From: Streptomyces sp. RPT161
GTDB taxonomy: Bacteria > Actinomycetota > Actinomycetes > Streptomycetales > Streptomycetaceae
Length of the DNA stretch: 64,000 nucleotides
NCBI RefSeq assembly: GCF_027533845.1
Contig: NZ_JAPZVN010000006.1
Coordinates: forward strand, 62,001 to 126,000
Direction of reading: 5' to 3'
The notes beneath the pieces are model-generated. The model was not told where the DNA came from and ran no database searches. It saw nothing but the letters and a program-made list of their open reading frames with translations. This document shows, one piece after another, positions 30,275 through 38,853 of the stretch. The position numbers and the translations under genes were made by a program. Position 1 is the first letter of the stretch. The number at the start of each line of letters is the position of its first letter.

Positions 30275-31696
30275 ATGGCCTACGACGACCTGCGCAGCTT
30301 CCTGCAGACCCTCGACAAGGAGGGGCAGTTGCTGCGCATCACCGAGGAGGTGATGCCGGAGCCGGACATCGCCGCCGCCGCCAACGCCGTACCCCGCCTG
30401 GGCGATGCCGCTCCCGCCCTGTACTTCGACAACGTCACGGGCTTCACCGATGCCCGCATCGCGATGAACGTGCACGGCTCCTGGGCCAATCACGCACTCG
30501 CGCTCGGCCTGCCGAAGGAGACGGGAACGAAGGACCAAGTGCAGGAGTTCATCCGCCGCTGGGCGAAGTTCCCCGTCAAGCCCGAATACCGCGAGATGCC
30601 GCTGTGGGCCGACAACAGCGTCGAGGGTGACGACATCAACGTCTTCGACATCCTGCCGCTGTTCCGCCTCAACGACGGTGACGGCGGCTTCTACATCGAC
30701 AAGGCCGCGGTCGTCTCCAAGGACCCCGACGATCCGCAGAACTCCGGCAAGCAGAACGTCGGCATCTACCGCATCGAAGTCAAGGGCAAGCGCAAGCTGG
30801 CTCTCCAGCCGGTGCCGATGCACGACATCGCCCAGCACCTGCGCAAGGCCGAGGAGAAGGGTGAGGACCTTCCCATCGCCATCACCCTGGGCAACGACCC
30901 GGTGATCTCCATCGTTGCCGCCACCCCGATGGAATACGACCAGAACGAGTACGAGCTGGCCGGCGCCCTGCGCGGCGCGCCCGCCCCGATCGCCAAGGCT
31001 CCACTGACCGGGCTTCCCGTGCCCTGGGGCTCAGAGGTGGTCATCGAGGGCGTCATCGAGGGCCGCAAGCGGGAAATCGAGGGCCCCTTCGGGGAGTTCA
31101 CCGGCCACTACTCCGGTGGCCGCAACATGACCGTCATCCGCATCGACCGCATCTCCCACCGCACCGACCCAGTCTTCGAGCACCTCTACCTCGGCATGCC
31201 GTGGACCGAGATCGACTACCTGATGGCCGCCAACACCTGCGTGCCGCTGTACCAGCAGCTCAAGCGGGACTTCCCGGAGGTCCAGGCCGTCAACGCCATG
31301 TACACCCACGGCCTGGTCGTCATCGTCTCCGTCAAGAAGCGCTATGGCGGTTTCGCCAAGGCCGTCGGCATGCGCGTGCTGACCACCCCGCACGGCCTCG
31401 GCTACGCCGCCACCGTCATCGTCGTCGACGAGGACGTGGACCCCTTCAACCTGCCGCAGGTCATGTGGGCGCTGTCCACCAAGATGAACCCGTCCGACGA
31501 CCTCGTCGTCGTCCCCAACCTGCCCGTGCTGGAGCTGGCCCCCCAGGCCAACGCCCCCGGCATCATCGACAAGCTCATCATCGACGCCACCACCCCCGTC
31601 GAGCCCGACCGCCGCGGCAACTACGGCAACCAGGTACGCGACCTGCCCGAGATGGGCGCCTGGCTCACCAAGCTCCAGGCCCTCGCCGGCCGCTGA
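30275..31696 (+). CDS. vdcC: UbiD family decarboxylase (vanillate/4-hydroxybenzoate decarboxylase subunit C)
   Basis: 473 residues, the catalytic prenyl-FMN-dependent decarboxylase. Visible UbiD blocks include NVGIYRIEVKGKRKLALQP, ITLGNDPVISIVAATP, IEGPFGEFTGHYSGGR, and RTDPVFEHLYLGMPWTEIDYLM. The E-x-P-F-G-E-F-T-G-H motif carries the acidic residues that bind Mn/K and the cofactor. AAAGGAG precedes the start. It removes CO2 from vanillate or similar 4-hydroxyaryl acids, giving guaiacol or phenol. Confidence 0.95.
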   Translation: MAYDDLRSFLQTLDKEGQLLRITEEVMPEPDIAAAANAVPRLGDAAPALYFDNVTGFTDARIAMNVHGSWANHALALGLPKETGTKDQVQEFIRRWAKFPVKPEYREMPLWADNSVEGDDINVFDILPLFRLNDGDGGFYIDKAAVVSKDPDDPQNSGKQNVGIYRIEVKGKRKLALQPVPMHDIAQHLRKAEEKGEDLPIAITLGNDPVISIVAATPMEYDQNEYELAGALRGAPAPIAKAPLTGLPVPWGSEVVIEGVIEGRKREIEGPFGEFTGHYSGGRNMTVIRIDRISHRTDPVFEHLYLGMPWTEIDYLMAANTCVPLYQQLKRDFPEVQAVNAMYTHGLVVIVSVKKRYGGFAKAVGMRVLTTPHGLGYAATVIVVDEDVDPFNLPQVMWALSTKMNPSDDLVVVPNLPVLELAPQANAPGIIDKLIIDATTPVEPDRRGNYGNQVRDLPEMGAWLTKLQALAGR

Positions 31697-31725
31697 ACCC
31701 CGTACAGCACGAAAGGATTTCCGAC

Positions 31726-31971
31726 ATGGAAGCGCAGAACACCATCTGCCCGCGCTGCGCGCACGAGACCATCGACAAGGTCTACACCTCGCCGGTGCCT
31801 GGTGCGTGGGACGTGCTGCAGTGCGCCCAGTGCCTGTACACCTGGCGCACCAGCGAACCCCCTCGCCGCACTCAGCGCGACGCCTACCCCGACAGCTTCA
31901 AGATGACTGTCGAGGACATCGCCAACGCGCCAGAGGTGCCCACCATCCCGGCGCTGCGGCCCACCGCGTGA
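31726..31971 (+). CDS. vdcD: Small decarboxylase subunit D
   Basis: 81 residues. CPRC and CAQC at about residues 8-11 and 33-36 form a zinc-ribbon-like pair. It follows vdcC by 29 nt with a GAAAGGA box. VdcD/BsdD homologues are required for full decarboxylase activity in this cluster type, by an unknown mechanism. Confidence 0.92.
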   Translation: MEAQNTICPRCAHETIDKVYTSPVPGAWDVLQCAQCLYTWRTSEPPRRTQRDAYPDSFKMTVEDIANAPEVPTIPALRPTA

Positions 31972-32250
31972 ACGACGTTTGTAGGCTTAGCGCGAGAGTC
32001 GCTTCGGCAAGCACCGTGCACTCGGTGAAGCACGAACTGTCCGTCCACGTGCGCAAGATCGCGCCGAAGTGGAACGGCGCCACTCCGCAGGGGGCGACGA
32101 AGGGCGAGGCGCGCCCCGCACGATGTGGACACGTGGTGGGGACAGCACGTGTACCGGCGGGTCAGCAGTGCTGGCGAGGGGCGGCGCGTGCGCGACTGGT
32201 CGGCTGCCGGATCCGGTACTGAGGCCAACCGCGCGGTCCCGCGCCGCAGA

Positions 32251-32709
32251 TCATGAGTCCAACTTGATCTTTCGCATGGTCAGGTGGGAAGTGATCCGCA
32301 GGAGACCGGGGAGTCCGCTGAGTTTGCCGGTCAGGAAGGCCTCGTAGGCGGCGTGGTCCGCGACCGCGACGCGGATGAAGTAGTCGGGGCGTCCGAACAT
32401 CCTGCGGAACTCGATGACTTCGTCGTAGGAGGTCACGGTCTCCTCGAACTCCTCGATTGTCTTGCGATCGTTGGCGTAGACCTCGACGTCGACGAGTACT
32501 TCCAGGCCGCGGCCGACGGATTCGGGGTCGAGCACGGCGCGGTATCCGGCGATGACGCCGATGTCCTCCAGACGCCTGACGCGCCGAAGACATGGCGGCG
32601 GCGTCAGCCCGACCCGCTTGGCCAGCTCGACGTTGGTCAGCCGACCGTCCTGACGCAGATGAAACAGAATTTCGCGGTCGATGGCATCGAGGTCGCTTTC
32701 ATTGCCCAT
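32251..32709 (-). CDS. Lrp/AsnC family transcriptional regulator
   Basis: 152 residues. An N-terminal winged helix (LDAIDREILFHLRQDGRLTNVELAKRVGLTPPPCLRRVRRLEDIGVI) is followed by the RAM ligand-binding domain (VLVDVEVYANDRKTIEEFEETV, FGRPDYFIRVAVAD). It is divergent from azlCD with a 62-bp spacer. Lrp-type regulators of azlCD (AzlB) respond to branched-chain amino acids, so this is the likely local regulator. Confidence 0.95.
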   Translation of the reverse strand: MGNESDLDAIDREILFHLRQDGRLTNVELAKRVGLTPPPCLRRVRRLEDIGVIAGYRAVLDPESVGRGLEVLVDVEVYANDRKTIEEFEETVTSYDEVIEFRRMFGRPDYFIRVAVADHAAYEAFLTGKLSGLPGLLRITSHLTMRKIKLDS

Positions 32710-32759
32710 AGAGCCAGCCTAGGGCCATTACTTGGAACCATGTGAGTCGACTTTCATTC

Positions 32760-32765
32760 TAATAT
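32760..32765 (+). promoter_or_regulatory. Candidate -10 TAATAT for azlC (possible leaderless transcript)
   Basis: TAATAT starts 12 bp before the azlC ATG at 32772 in an AT-rich stretch. No ribosome binding site precedes the ATG. If this hexamer is the -10, transcription would begin at or within a few bases of the start codon. No well-spaced -35 is visible. Confidence 0.4.
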
Positions 32766-32771
32766 TGCTCC

Positions 32772-33518
32772 ATGAACGCACTTCCGGTCACCGTGGGCGG
32801 CCCCCCGCCTCCTGCCCCCGCCTCCCGGGCTCGAACGGCGGATGCCCTTGCCGCCTTCAAAGACTCCCGCTCCGTAGGGATGGCGTTGCTGCCACTCGGC
32901 CTTGCCTTCGGGGTGTTCGTCACCCACTCCGGCCTGGCCTGGTGGTGGGCGAGTGTGTTCACCACCGTCATCTACGCCGGATCGTTTGAATTCATGCTCG
33001 TCGGCATGGTCAGCGCGCTCGCGCCGCTGGGGGCGGTCGCGGTGACCGCCTTCCTCGTCAACGTCAGGCACGTCTTCTACGCGTTGTCCTTCCCCCTCGA
33101 CCGCGTCCAGGGACGCCGTGCGAAGGCCTACAGCACCTTCGCCCTGACCGACGAGGCATACGCCCTGACGGTGAGTGAGCAGGCCCGCTCCTGGTCCAGC
33201 AGTCGCATTCTGTGGCTTCAGGCGTACATGCACCTGTACTGGGTCGGCGGCGGAACGGCGGGCGCACTGCTCGGCTCGCTGATACCCGACAGCGTCACCG
33301 GGCTGGACTTCGCCCTGACAGCCTTGTTCGCCGTCCTGGCGCTCGAAGCCATCAGGGACCGCCGCGGCGACCTGCCCACTCCCGTTCTGGCCCTGCTCGG
33401 CGCACTGGCTGCCCGCCTCCTGTTCCCCGGCCAGATGCTGCTGGTCGCCTTCACCTTGTTCACCGCCGGTCTCCTGGCCCGGCGCCTTGCCACCAGGAAG
33501 AAGTCAGCACATGCCTGA
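32772..33518 (+). CDS. azlC: AzlC family branched-chain amino acid exporter
   Basis: 248 residues, a membrane protein with about six hydrophobic helices. The typical AzlC blocks are PLGLAFGVFVTHSGL, FTTVIYAGSFEFMLVGMV, FLVNVRHVFYALSFPLD and TDEAYALT. With AzlD it forms a branched-chain amino acid (or analogue) exporter. The stop overlaps the azlD start by 8 nt. It is divergent from the Lrp gene. Confidence 0.96.
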   Translation: MNALPVTVGGPPPPAPASRARTADALAAFKDSRSVGMALLPLGLAFGVFVTHSGLAWWWASVFTTVIYAGSFEFMLVGMVSALAPLGAVAVTAFLVNVRHVFYALSFPLDRVQGRRAKAYSTFALTDEAYALTVSEQARSWSSSRILWLQAYMHLYWVGGGTAGALLGSLIPDSVTGLDFALTALFAVLALEAIRDRRGDLPTPVLALLGALAARLLFPGQMLLVAFTLFTAGLLARRLATRKKSAHA

Positions 33519-33843
33519 GACGCCCTACGTTCTCGCCGCGGTCGCCGTCTCCGCCGGCGTAACGTGGGCCCTCCGCGCCCTGCCTTTCGCGGCCCTGACC
33601 CCACTGCGCGCCAGTAGAACAGTCCACTACCTCAGCACCCGGATGCCCGCCGGGATCATGGTGATCATTCTCGTCTACTGCCTGCGCGACCTGCCGCTGA
33701 CCAACCCCGTGCGTCTGTGCGCCCCGTTGCTGGCCCTGGCCGCCACTGTCGGCCTGCACCTGTGGCGCCGCAACGCTCTGCTCAGCATTCTCGGCGGCAC
33801 CACCGTCCATGTGGCGCTGGCCAGTACCCTCCACCTCCACTGA
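33511..33843 (+). CDS. azlD: AzlD family branched-chain amino acid transport protein
   Basis: 110 residues with four hydrophobic segments and AzlD blocks ALRALPF, YLSTRMPAGIMVIILVYCLRDLPL, and LGGTTVHVAL. A GGAAGAAG box inside azlC precedes ATG 33511. It is the small partner subunit of the AzlCD exporter. Confidence 0.94.
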   Translation: MPETPYVLAAVAVSAGVTWALRALPFAALTPLRASRTVHYLSTRMPAGIMVIILVYCLRDLPLTNPVRLCAPLLALAATVGLHLWRRNALLSILGGTTVHVALASTLHLH

Positions 33844-34055
33844 ACAGTACCGGCAGGGTCGCCGTGCCACACCCGGCAACAGCCGGCAGGTCGTGCTCGG
33901 CGAACAACTGCGGCACCTGCGGCGACGGTGTGCCACCCCCCGGCGATCAGCCCGCCGAACGGCGCTGTTCGCGGAGCGCCACTCGCCGCCTCGGTTCGGG
34001 ACGACGCGTGCACCGGTGCTTCTCAACCGCTGGGCCGAGCCTTCCGGTTCAGCGG

Positions 34056-34658
34056 TCAGCCGCGGGCAAGGCGCTTCATAAGGTTGGCTTTTGCCGCTGG
34101 CCACTCGTCGGCGAGCATCGAGAAGTACACGCTGTCCCGCCAACTGCCGTCGGCTTGCAGCTTGTGGCGGCGCAGTACGCCCTCCTTGACCGCGCCCAAG
34201 CGGGCGATGGCTTGCTGGGATCGTTCGTTGCGGTGGTGGGTCTTCCACTGCACCCGCCCGTAGCCCAACTCCTCGAAAGCGTGGGTGAGTAGCAGGAGTT
34301 TGGTCTCGCTGTTGACGGCGGTGCGCCAGGCGGAGCGCACGTACCAGGTCCAGCCGATCTCCAGGCGCTCGTCCCGCTCTTCGATCTCCAGGTAGGTCGT
34401 CCAACCGAGAGGACGACCGGTGGCGCGGTCGATGACGGCGAACGGGACGAGTGCCCGGCGTTCGGCGTCCGCGAGCAGCTTCTCGGCGGTGGCCCGTAGA
34501 TCGTCCGGCGTGCGGGGCGCGGGCACGGGCAGCCAGCGCCATATCTCCTCGTCGTCCGCGCCAGCCGTGAAAAGGCCGGCGACGTGGTGGAGGGTCAGCG
34601 GTTCCAGTCGGACGTGGCGACCTTCGAGCACGACCGCTGAAGGGGTCTTTGCGGGCAT
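34056..34658 (-). CDS. GNAT family N-acetyltransferase (RimJ/RimL-like)
   Basis: 200 residues. The GNAT fold is recognised by VVLEGRHVRLEPLTLHHVAGL, LEIGWTWYVRSAWRTAVNSETKLLLLTHAFEELGYGRVQWKTHHRNERSQQAIARLGAVKEGVLRRHKLQADGSWRDSVYFSML. This pattern is common in RimL-like acetyltransferases that act on N-termini or small amines; the substrate is not known. It stands alone, facing azlD convergently. Confidence 0.93.
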   Translation of the reverse strand: MPAKTPSAVVLEGRHVRLEPLTLHHVAGLFTAGADDEEIWRWLPVPAPRTPDDLRATAEKLLADAERRALVPFAVIDRATGRPLGWTTYLEIEERDERLEIGWTWYVRSAWRTAVNSETKLLLLTHAFEELGYGRVQWKTHHRNERSQQAIARLGAVKEGVLRRHKLQADGSWRDSVYFSMLADEWPAAKANLMKRLARG

Positions 34659-34888
34659 GATCGAACCCTAGACCGGCTTCGCACTAGGGGCAATTGGCTT
34701 TGTGTTATTGCAAAACCGGCACCGGCTGGGCCGCCTCCCGCAGGACGCCCCTTCGAGGGATCACCTCTTGAACGCAAGGGTGCTGCTGCTGGCACTTCGC
34801 ATGCGGGAATAGTCATGACATGGCGGCAGAAAGGACGCGCACCTACATGCGAATTCCAGCCGTGCGCAAGGGATTTGGACTCCGACTC

Positions 34889-34924
34889 TTGACGTGACAT
34901 TCATCGGGATGAAGCATTCATCGG
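34889..34924 (+). promoter_or_regulatory. Candidate promoter with 9-bp direct repeats
   Basis: TTGACG (34889-34894), 17 bp, then AAGCAT (34912-34917) is a reasonable housekeeping-type promoter before the beta-helix gene. ATTCATCGG occurs twice at 34899-34907 and 34916-34924, 17 bp apart, within or next to it, and may be a regulator site. The surrounding 324-bp spacer is otherwise without a visible gene. Confidence 0.4.
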
Positions 34925-34982
34925 CGACAGAGCGCTCCCCATCCCCCACGACGTTCACTTCCTGAACGAGGAGAGTCGCCCC

Positions 34983-36779
34983 ATGCCTTCTGCCACCAAC
35001 CCGTCCACGCGGCAGCCCGTAATGCGCCGCCGGGCCGTCATCGGTGCCGCGGCCGCCGCGGCTTCGGCCCCCGCCCTGCTTCGGCTGTCTTCGTCAGCGT
35101 CGGCCGCCCCTGTGCACAACGGCCCGCGCGCCCTGCCGGGCGGCGGCGATCTCGGCCCCAACGTCCTTGTCTTCGACCCGTCCACGCCCGGTATCCAGGC
35201 CAAGCTCGACGACGTCTTCAAACAGCAGGAGTCGGCGCAGTTCGGTACGGGACGCTACGCACTGCTGTTCAAACCCGGTACGTACAGCGGGCTCAAGGCC
35301 CAGATCGGTTTCTACACCTCCATCGCCGGCCTCGGGCTGTCACCCGACGACACCACCATCAACGGCGACGTCACGGTCGACGCAGGGTGGTTCAACGGCA
35401 ACGCCACGCAGAACTTCTGGCGTTCCGCGGAGAACCTGGCCCTGGTCCCGGCCAACGGCACCGACCGCTGGGCCGTCGCGCAGGCGGCGCCATTCCGGCG
35501 CATGCACGTACGTGGCGGACTGAATCTGGCCCCCAGCGGCTACGGCTGGGCGAGCGGCGGCTACATCGCCGACTGCCGCATCGACGGCTCTGTGGGACCG
35601 TACTCACAGCAGCAGTGGTACACCCGCGACAGCGCGGTCGGAGGCTGGAACAACGCCGTGTGGAACATGGTGTTCTCCGGTGTCGAGGGTGCGCCCGCAC
35701 AGAGCTTCCCCAACCCGCCCTATACCACGCTCGACGCCACCCCCGTCTCGCGTGAGAAGCCGTTCCTGTATCTCGACGGCAGCGAGTACCGGGTCTTCCT
35801 ACCGGAGATGAGGACCAACGCCCGCGGCGTCACCTGGGGCAACGGCACGCCGCGGGGCACCTCGTTGCCGCTGTCCCAGTTCTACGTCGCCAAACCCGGC
35901 GTCGCCGCGGCCACCCTCAACCAGGCCCTCGCGCAAGGACTCCACCTCCTGCTCACCCCCGGGATCTACCACCTCGACCAGCCGATCCAGGTGCGCGGGG
36001 CCAACACCGTCGTGTTGGGACTCGGCTTCGCCACGCTCATCCCCGACAACGGCGTCACCGGACTGACCGTCGCCGATGTCGACGGGGTACGCCTCGCCGG
36101 ATTCATCATCGAAGCAGGACCCGTAAACTCCGCCACCCTGTTGGAAGTTGGCCCGAAGGGCGCCTCCGCGGACCACTCCGCCAACCCGACCACCGTCCAG
36201 GACGTCTTCATCCGCATCGGTGGTACCGGTCCCGGTAAAGCCACCACCAGCATGGTGATCAACAACCATCACACCATCGTCGACCACACCTGGATCTGGC
36301 GTGCCGACCACGGCGACGGCGTCGGCTGGGACACCAACCGCGCCGACTACGGCATCCGCGTCAACGGCGACGACGTCCTGGCCACAGGGTTGTTCGTGGA
36401 GCACTTCAACAAGTACGACGTGCAGTGGTACGGGCAGCGTGGCCGCACCGTCTTCTTCCAGAACGAGAAGGCGTACGACGCCCCCAACCAGGCCGCCGTC
36501 CAGGACGGTTCGGCCAGGGGGTACGCCGCCTACAAGGTCGATGACGCGGTGACCGCGCACGAGGCGTGGGGGCTCGGCAGCTACTGCTACTACGACGTCG
36601 ACCCGACCATCGTCCAGGACCACGGCTTCGCCGCCCCCAACACCCCGGGGGTGAGGTTCCACGACCTGCTGGTCGTATCCCTCGGCGGCAAGGGCCAGTT
36701 CGCCCACGTCATCAACGACACCGGGGCCGCCACCTCGGGCACCTCCACCGTTCCCTCCACCGTCGTCTCCTACCCGTAG
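34983..36779 (+). CDS. Tat-exported right-handed beta-helix protein
   Basis: 598 residues. The N-terminus has a twin-arginine signal: MRRRAVIGAAAAAASAPALL with an AxA cleavage region near 45. The mature part looks like a parallel beta-helix (pectate-lyase superfamily): KPGTYSGLKAQIGFYTSIAGLGLSPDDTTINGDV, VRGANTVVLGLGFATLIP, and VINNHHTIVDHTWIWRADHG. Similar proteins in actinomycete databases are sometimes labelled adenylyl cyclase, which the sequence does not support. Polysaccharide binding or cleavage is likely but unproven. ATG 34983 follows a GAGGAGAGTCGCCCC box. A terminator hairpin lies directly downstream. Confidence 0.85.
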   Translation: MPSATNPSTRQPVMRRRAVIGAAAAAASAPALLRLSSSASAAPVHNGPRALPGGGDLGPNVLVFDPSTPGIQAKLDDVFKQQESAQFGTGRYALLFKPGTYSGLKAQIGFYTSIAGLGLSPDDTTINGDVTVDAGWFNGNATQNFWRSAENLALVPANGTDRWAVAQAAPFRRMHVRGGLNLAPSGYGWASGGYIADCRIDGSVGPYSQQQWYTRDSAVGGWNNAVWNMVFSGVEGAPAQSFPNPPYTTLDATPVSREKPFLYLDGSEYRVFLPEMRTNARGVTWGNGTPRGTSLPLSQFYVAKPGVAAATLNQALAQGLHLLLTPGIYHLDQPIQVRGANTVVLGLGFATLIPDNGVTGLTVADVDGVRLAGFIIEAGPVNSATLLEVGPKGASADHSANPTTVQDVFIRIGGTGPGKATTSMVINNHHTIVDHTWIWRADHGDGVGWDTNRADYGIRVNGDDVLATGLFVEHFNKYDVQWYGQRGRTVFFQNEKAYDAPNQAAVQDGSARGYAAYKVDDAVTAHEAWGLGSYCYYDVDPTIVQDHGFAAPNTPGVRFHDLLVVSLGGKGQFAHVINDTGAATSGTSTVPSTVVSYP

Positions 36780-36800
36780 ACGGATGCAACGGCCAGGCGC

Positions 36801-36843
36801 GTAACGCCTACCGTGTCGCCATCGCGGGAGCGGTAGGCGTTAC
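36801..36843 (+). terminator. 13-bp stem terminator after beta-helix gene
   Basis: GTAACGCCTACCG (36801-36813) pairs exactly with CGGTAGGCGTTAC (36831-36843) across a 17-nt loop, starting 21 bp after the stop. There is no T-run, as usual for high-GC actinomycetes. Confidence 0.75.
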
Positions 36844-36881
36844 CGCGTCGCAGACGTGGTGTGCTCGAACCAGGCGGGGCG

Positions 36882-37379
36882 TCACTGAACGGCTGGTTGG
36901 TCACCCGGCGAGTCGACACGTCGGGGGCGGTCGGCCCGGTTGGCTGTGAGTGCTGTGTCGGCGGCGTCGAGGATCTTGCCGAAGACGTGGGTGATGACGG
37001 GTTGGGCGAGCACGCGCGTGATGGCCGCACCGAAGGGCAAGCGGACCTGGCAGGTGGTCGTCCACACGACCAGGGTCCCCCCGGCGACTTCGGTGAAGGT
37101 CATGCGGCCGAGCTCGTGCCGGGCGGGCGGGAAGCTGCGATCGACGACGTAGTCGAACTCGTGCGGCGGGTTGTAGGCGGTGATCCGTTCGCGGAACCAG
37201 CCGATCGTCCACGTGTGCACCCGTACGGCGCCCACGCCATAGGGCGCGCCCACGCCCGGCCGGGCCAGTCGTGCCCTGAGGACGGATGGCGTGCGGGTGT
37301 AGTTGGTGGTTGTGGCGCACCAGTCGAATACATCGGCCATCGGCGCTGCGATGACACGTCGTACCGTCACGGTTTCCAT
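36882..37379 (-). CDS. SRPBCC family protein
   Basis: 165 residues of the START/SRPBCC helix-grip fold: METVTVRRVIAAPMADVFDWCATTTNYTRTPSV at the start, VGAVRVHTWTIGWFRERITAYNPPHEFDYVVD, and ELGRMTFTEVAGGTLVVWTTT. It binds or acts on a hydrophobic ligand, unknown here. ATG 37379 overlaps the end of the SigJ gene by 13 nt, so the two are co-translated. ECF41 factors are usually linked to a small redox or hydrolytic target gene, and this may be that target. Confidence 0.9.
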   Translation of the reverse strand: METVTVRRVIAAPMADVFDWCATTTNYTRTPSVLRARLARPGVGAPYGVGAVRVHTWTIGWFRERITAYNPPHEFDYVVDRSFPPARHELGRMTFTEVAGGTLVVWTTTCQVRLPFGAAITRVLAQPVITHVFGKILDAADTALTANRADRPRRVDSPGDQPAVQ

Positions 37380-38269
37380 GTCCAGTCCTTCCTCCTGGTC
37401 AGATGGCGCGGGACGATGACGGCGCCCAGCTTCTCGGGATTGCGCACTGCGTACATGCCGTGGATCAACGTGTCGGCGATCTCGAAGACCACTACGGAGT
37501 CGAGCTGATCGCCCGAGCGGCACAGCACTGCGGGCAAGGCGTTGTAGCTTGCGAACTCGACCCGGGCGCCGAGCCCCGTTGTCCTGGCGACTCCCGCGAC
37601 GAACCGCGCTACCTGCTCGCGCCCCCTGACCGGGCGGCGGGCGGCGGTGATCCGGCCCCCGCCGTCGGAGATGTGGACCACGCCCGGCGCCATCAGGCTC
37701 ATCAGGGCTGTGACGTCGCCGGTGTTCGCCGCGCGCAGGAACCGGCCGACGATCTCGTCCGCCGTCCGTGGGTCGTGGTCGAAGCGCCTGCGCCGTGCTC
37801 GCACGTGCTCGCGCGCGCGGTGCGCGATCTGACGCGCCGCGGTCTCGGTCTTGCCGACCAGGTCGGCGACTTCACGATGCGAGTATCCGAACACCTCGCG
37901 CAGCACGAACACCGCGCGCTCATCAGGGCTCAGCGTCTCCAGTACCAGCAGCATCGCCATGGACACCGACTCCGCGAGATCGGCGTCCTCGCTCACGTCC
38001 GGCTCGGTGCGGACCGGTTCGGGAAGCCAGGGCCCGACGTAGTCCTCTCGCCGCCGCCGCGCCGCGCGCAGGTGGTTCAGCGCCTGCCGGGTGACCGTGC
38101 GCACCAGATAGGCGCGCGGATGCTCGATGTGCTCCTGCCGCACAGCGTGCCACCGGAGGTAACTGTCCTGCACCACATCCTCGGCGTCGGCGGCGCTGCC
38201 GAGAATCTCGTAGGCGATCGTGAACAGCAGCGGCCGACATTCGGCGAAGTCCCTTTCCTCGCTCAACAT
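37367..38269 (-). CDS. sigJ: ECF41-family sigma factor SigJ with C-terminal SnoaL-like domain
   Basis: 300 residues. Sigma region 2 (RPLLFTIAYEILGSAADAEDVVQDSYLRW) and region 4 (LSPDERAVFVLREVFGYSHREVADLVGKTETAARQIAHRAREHVRAR) are joined by WLPEPV. The C-terminal SnoaL-like domain (about 185-300) contains DGGGR and NPEKL, the ECF41 hallmarks that control its activity in the absence of an anti-sigma factor. A matching promoter TGTCACG-N16-TGTC lies about 50 bp upstream, so it may activate itself. A second ECF41 lies at 59729-60673. Confidence 0.95.
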   Translation of the reverse strand: MLSEERDFAECRPLLFTIAYEILGSAADAEDVVQDSYLRWHAVRQEHIEHPRAYLVRTVTRQALNHLRAARRRREDYVGPWLPEPVRTEPDVSEDADLAESVSMAMLLVLETLSPDERAVFVLREVFGYSHREVADLVGKTETAARQIAHRAREHVRARRRRFDHDPRTADEIVGRFLRAANTGDVTALMSLMAPGVVHISDGGGRITAARRPVRGREQVARFVAGVARTTGLGARVEFASYNALPAVLCRSGDQLDSVVVFEIADTLIHGMYAVRNPEKLGAVIVPRHLTRRKDWTWKP

Positions 38270-38318
38270 CCACCCCGCATGCTCATCACCCTCCTACGCG
38301 AACCAGGCTCCCCATGTA

Positions 38319-38345
38319 GACACCACTCGTCCCGGAATCGTGACA
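38319..38345 (-). promoter_or_regulatory. Candidate ECF41-type promoter upstream of sigJ
   Basis: Reading the minus strand, TGTCACG (38345-38339), 16 bp, then TGTC (38322-38319) resembles the ECF41 consensus TGTCACA-N16-CGTC with two mismatches. It lies 50 bp before the sigJ start, which would fit autoregulation. Confidence 0.5.
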
Positions 38346-38853
38346 CCTTCGCTGGTGACGCCCATCACATTCGGAAGTGAACTGCCAGCCACTGTCGGCC
38401 GGACCACGCCACTCCCGGCCAACTGCCGTGTAGAAGCGGCCATTGGGGAGTCGTGTCGACCGCGTTCGTGATCTGCGGTGGGTGACCCTCCGTGCGCTGG
38501 GCCGGAGAGCTTTCGGCTGCCCGTTGGCCATCTCGCGGCGGTCGTGCCACCGCCATCCCGCTTCGGCTCGCACGCCCGCTGGCGAGTGGGGGCGACCCCG
38601 TAGGGGCGGCTTGCGGGTGCGTCCGCATTGTGCCGCGTTACCGCCGGTAGTGGCTCGGCTGGCGGGCTCTACTGCGCCGGGCTCCCGCACACGGCGTCGG
38701 CCCTGCCTCGGTGGGGATGCCGGTCGCGGGTTGGGCCGCTCATCGTGGGCCTGCCTGTTGCTCAACCGGGTACACGTACCTTTGTGCGGGCCGGAAACGG
38801 AACTCCTAAAGTCGTGGCCACAAGGTGCTTCGCGGTGGCCGCAGGAGGGCGTC
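38346..38853. other. Intergenic region before iron oxygenase gene
   Basis: About 510 bp with no credible gene on either strand. It holds a possible stress promoter at 38749-38773 and the AGGAGG box of the next gene. The middle part has no visible repeat. Confidence 0.55.
38749..38773 (+). promoter_or_regulatory. Candidate sigma-B-like promoter
   Basis: GCCT, 15 bp, then GGGTAC matches GNNT-N15-GGGTAC, the pattern of Streptomyces SigB-type promoters. It lies about 80 bp upstream of the iron oxygenase gene. The -35 is degenerate, so chance is possible. Confidence 0.35.

Noticed and set aside
31972..32250. Possible small gene between vdcD and the Lrp gene
   Set aside because: No frame with conserved-looking sequence or ribosome binding site; treated as intergenic.
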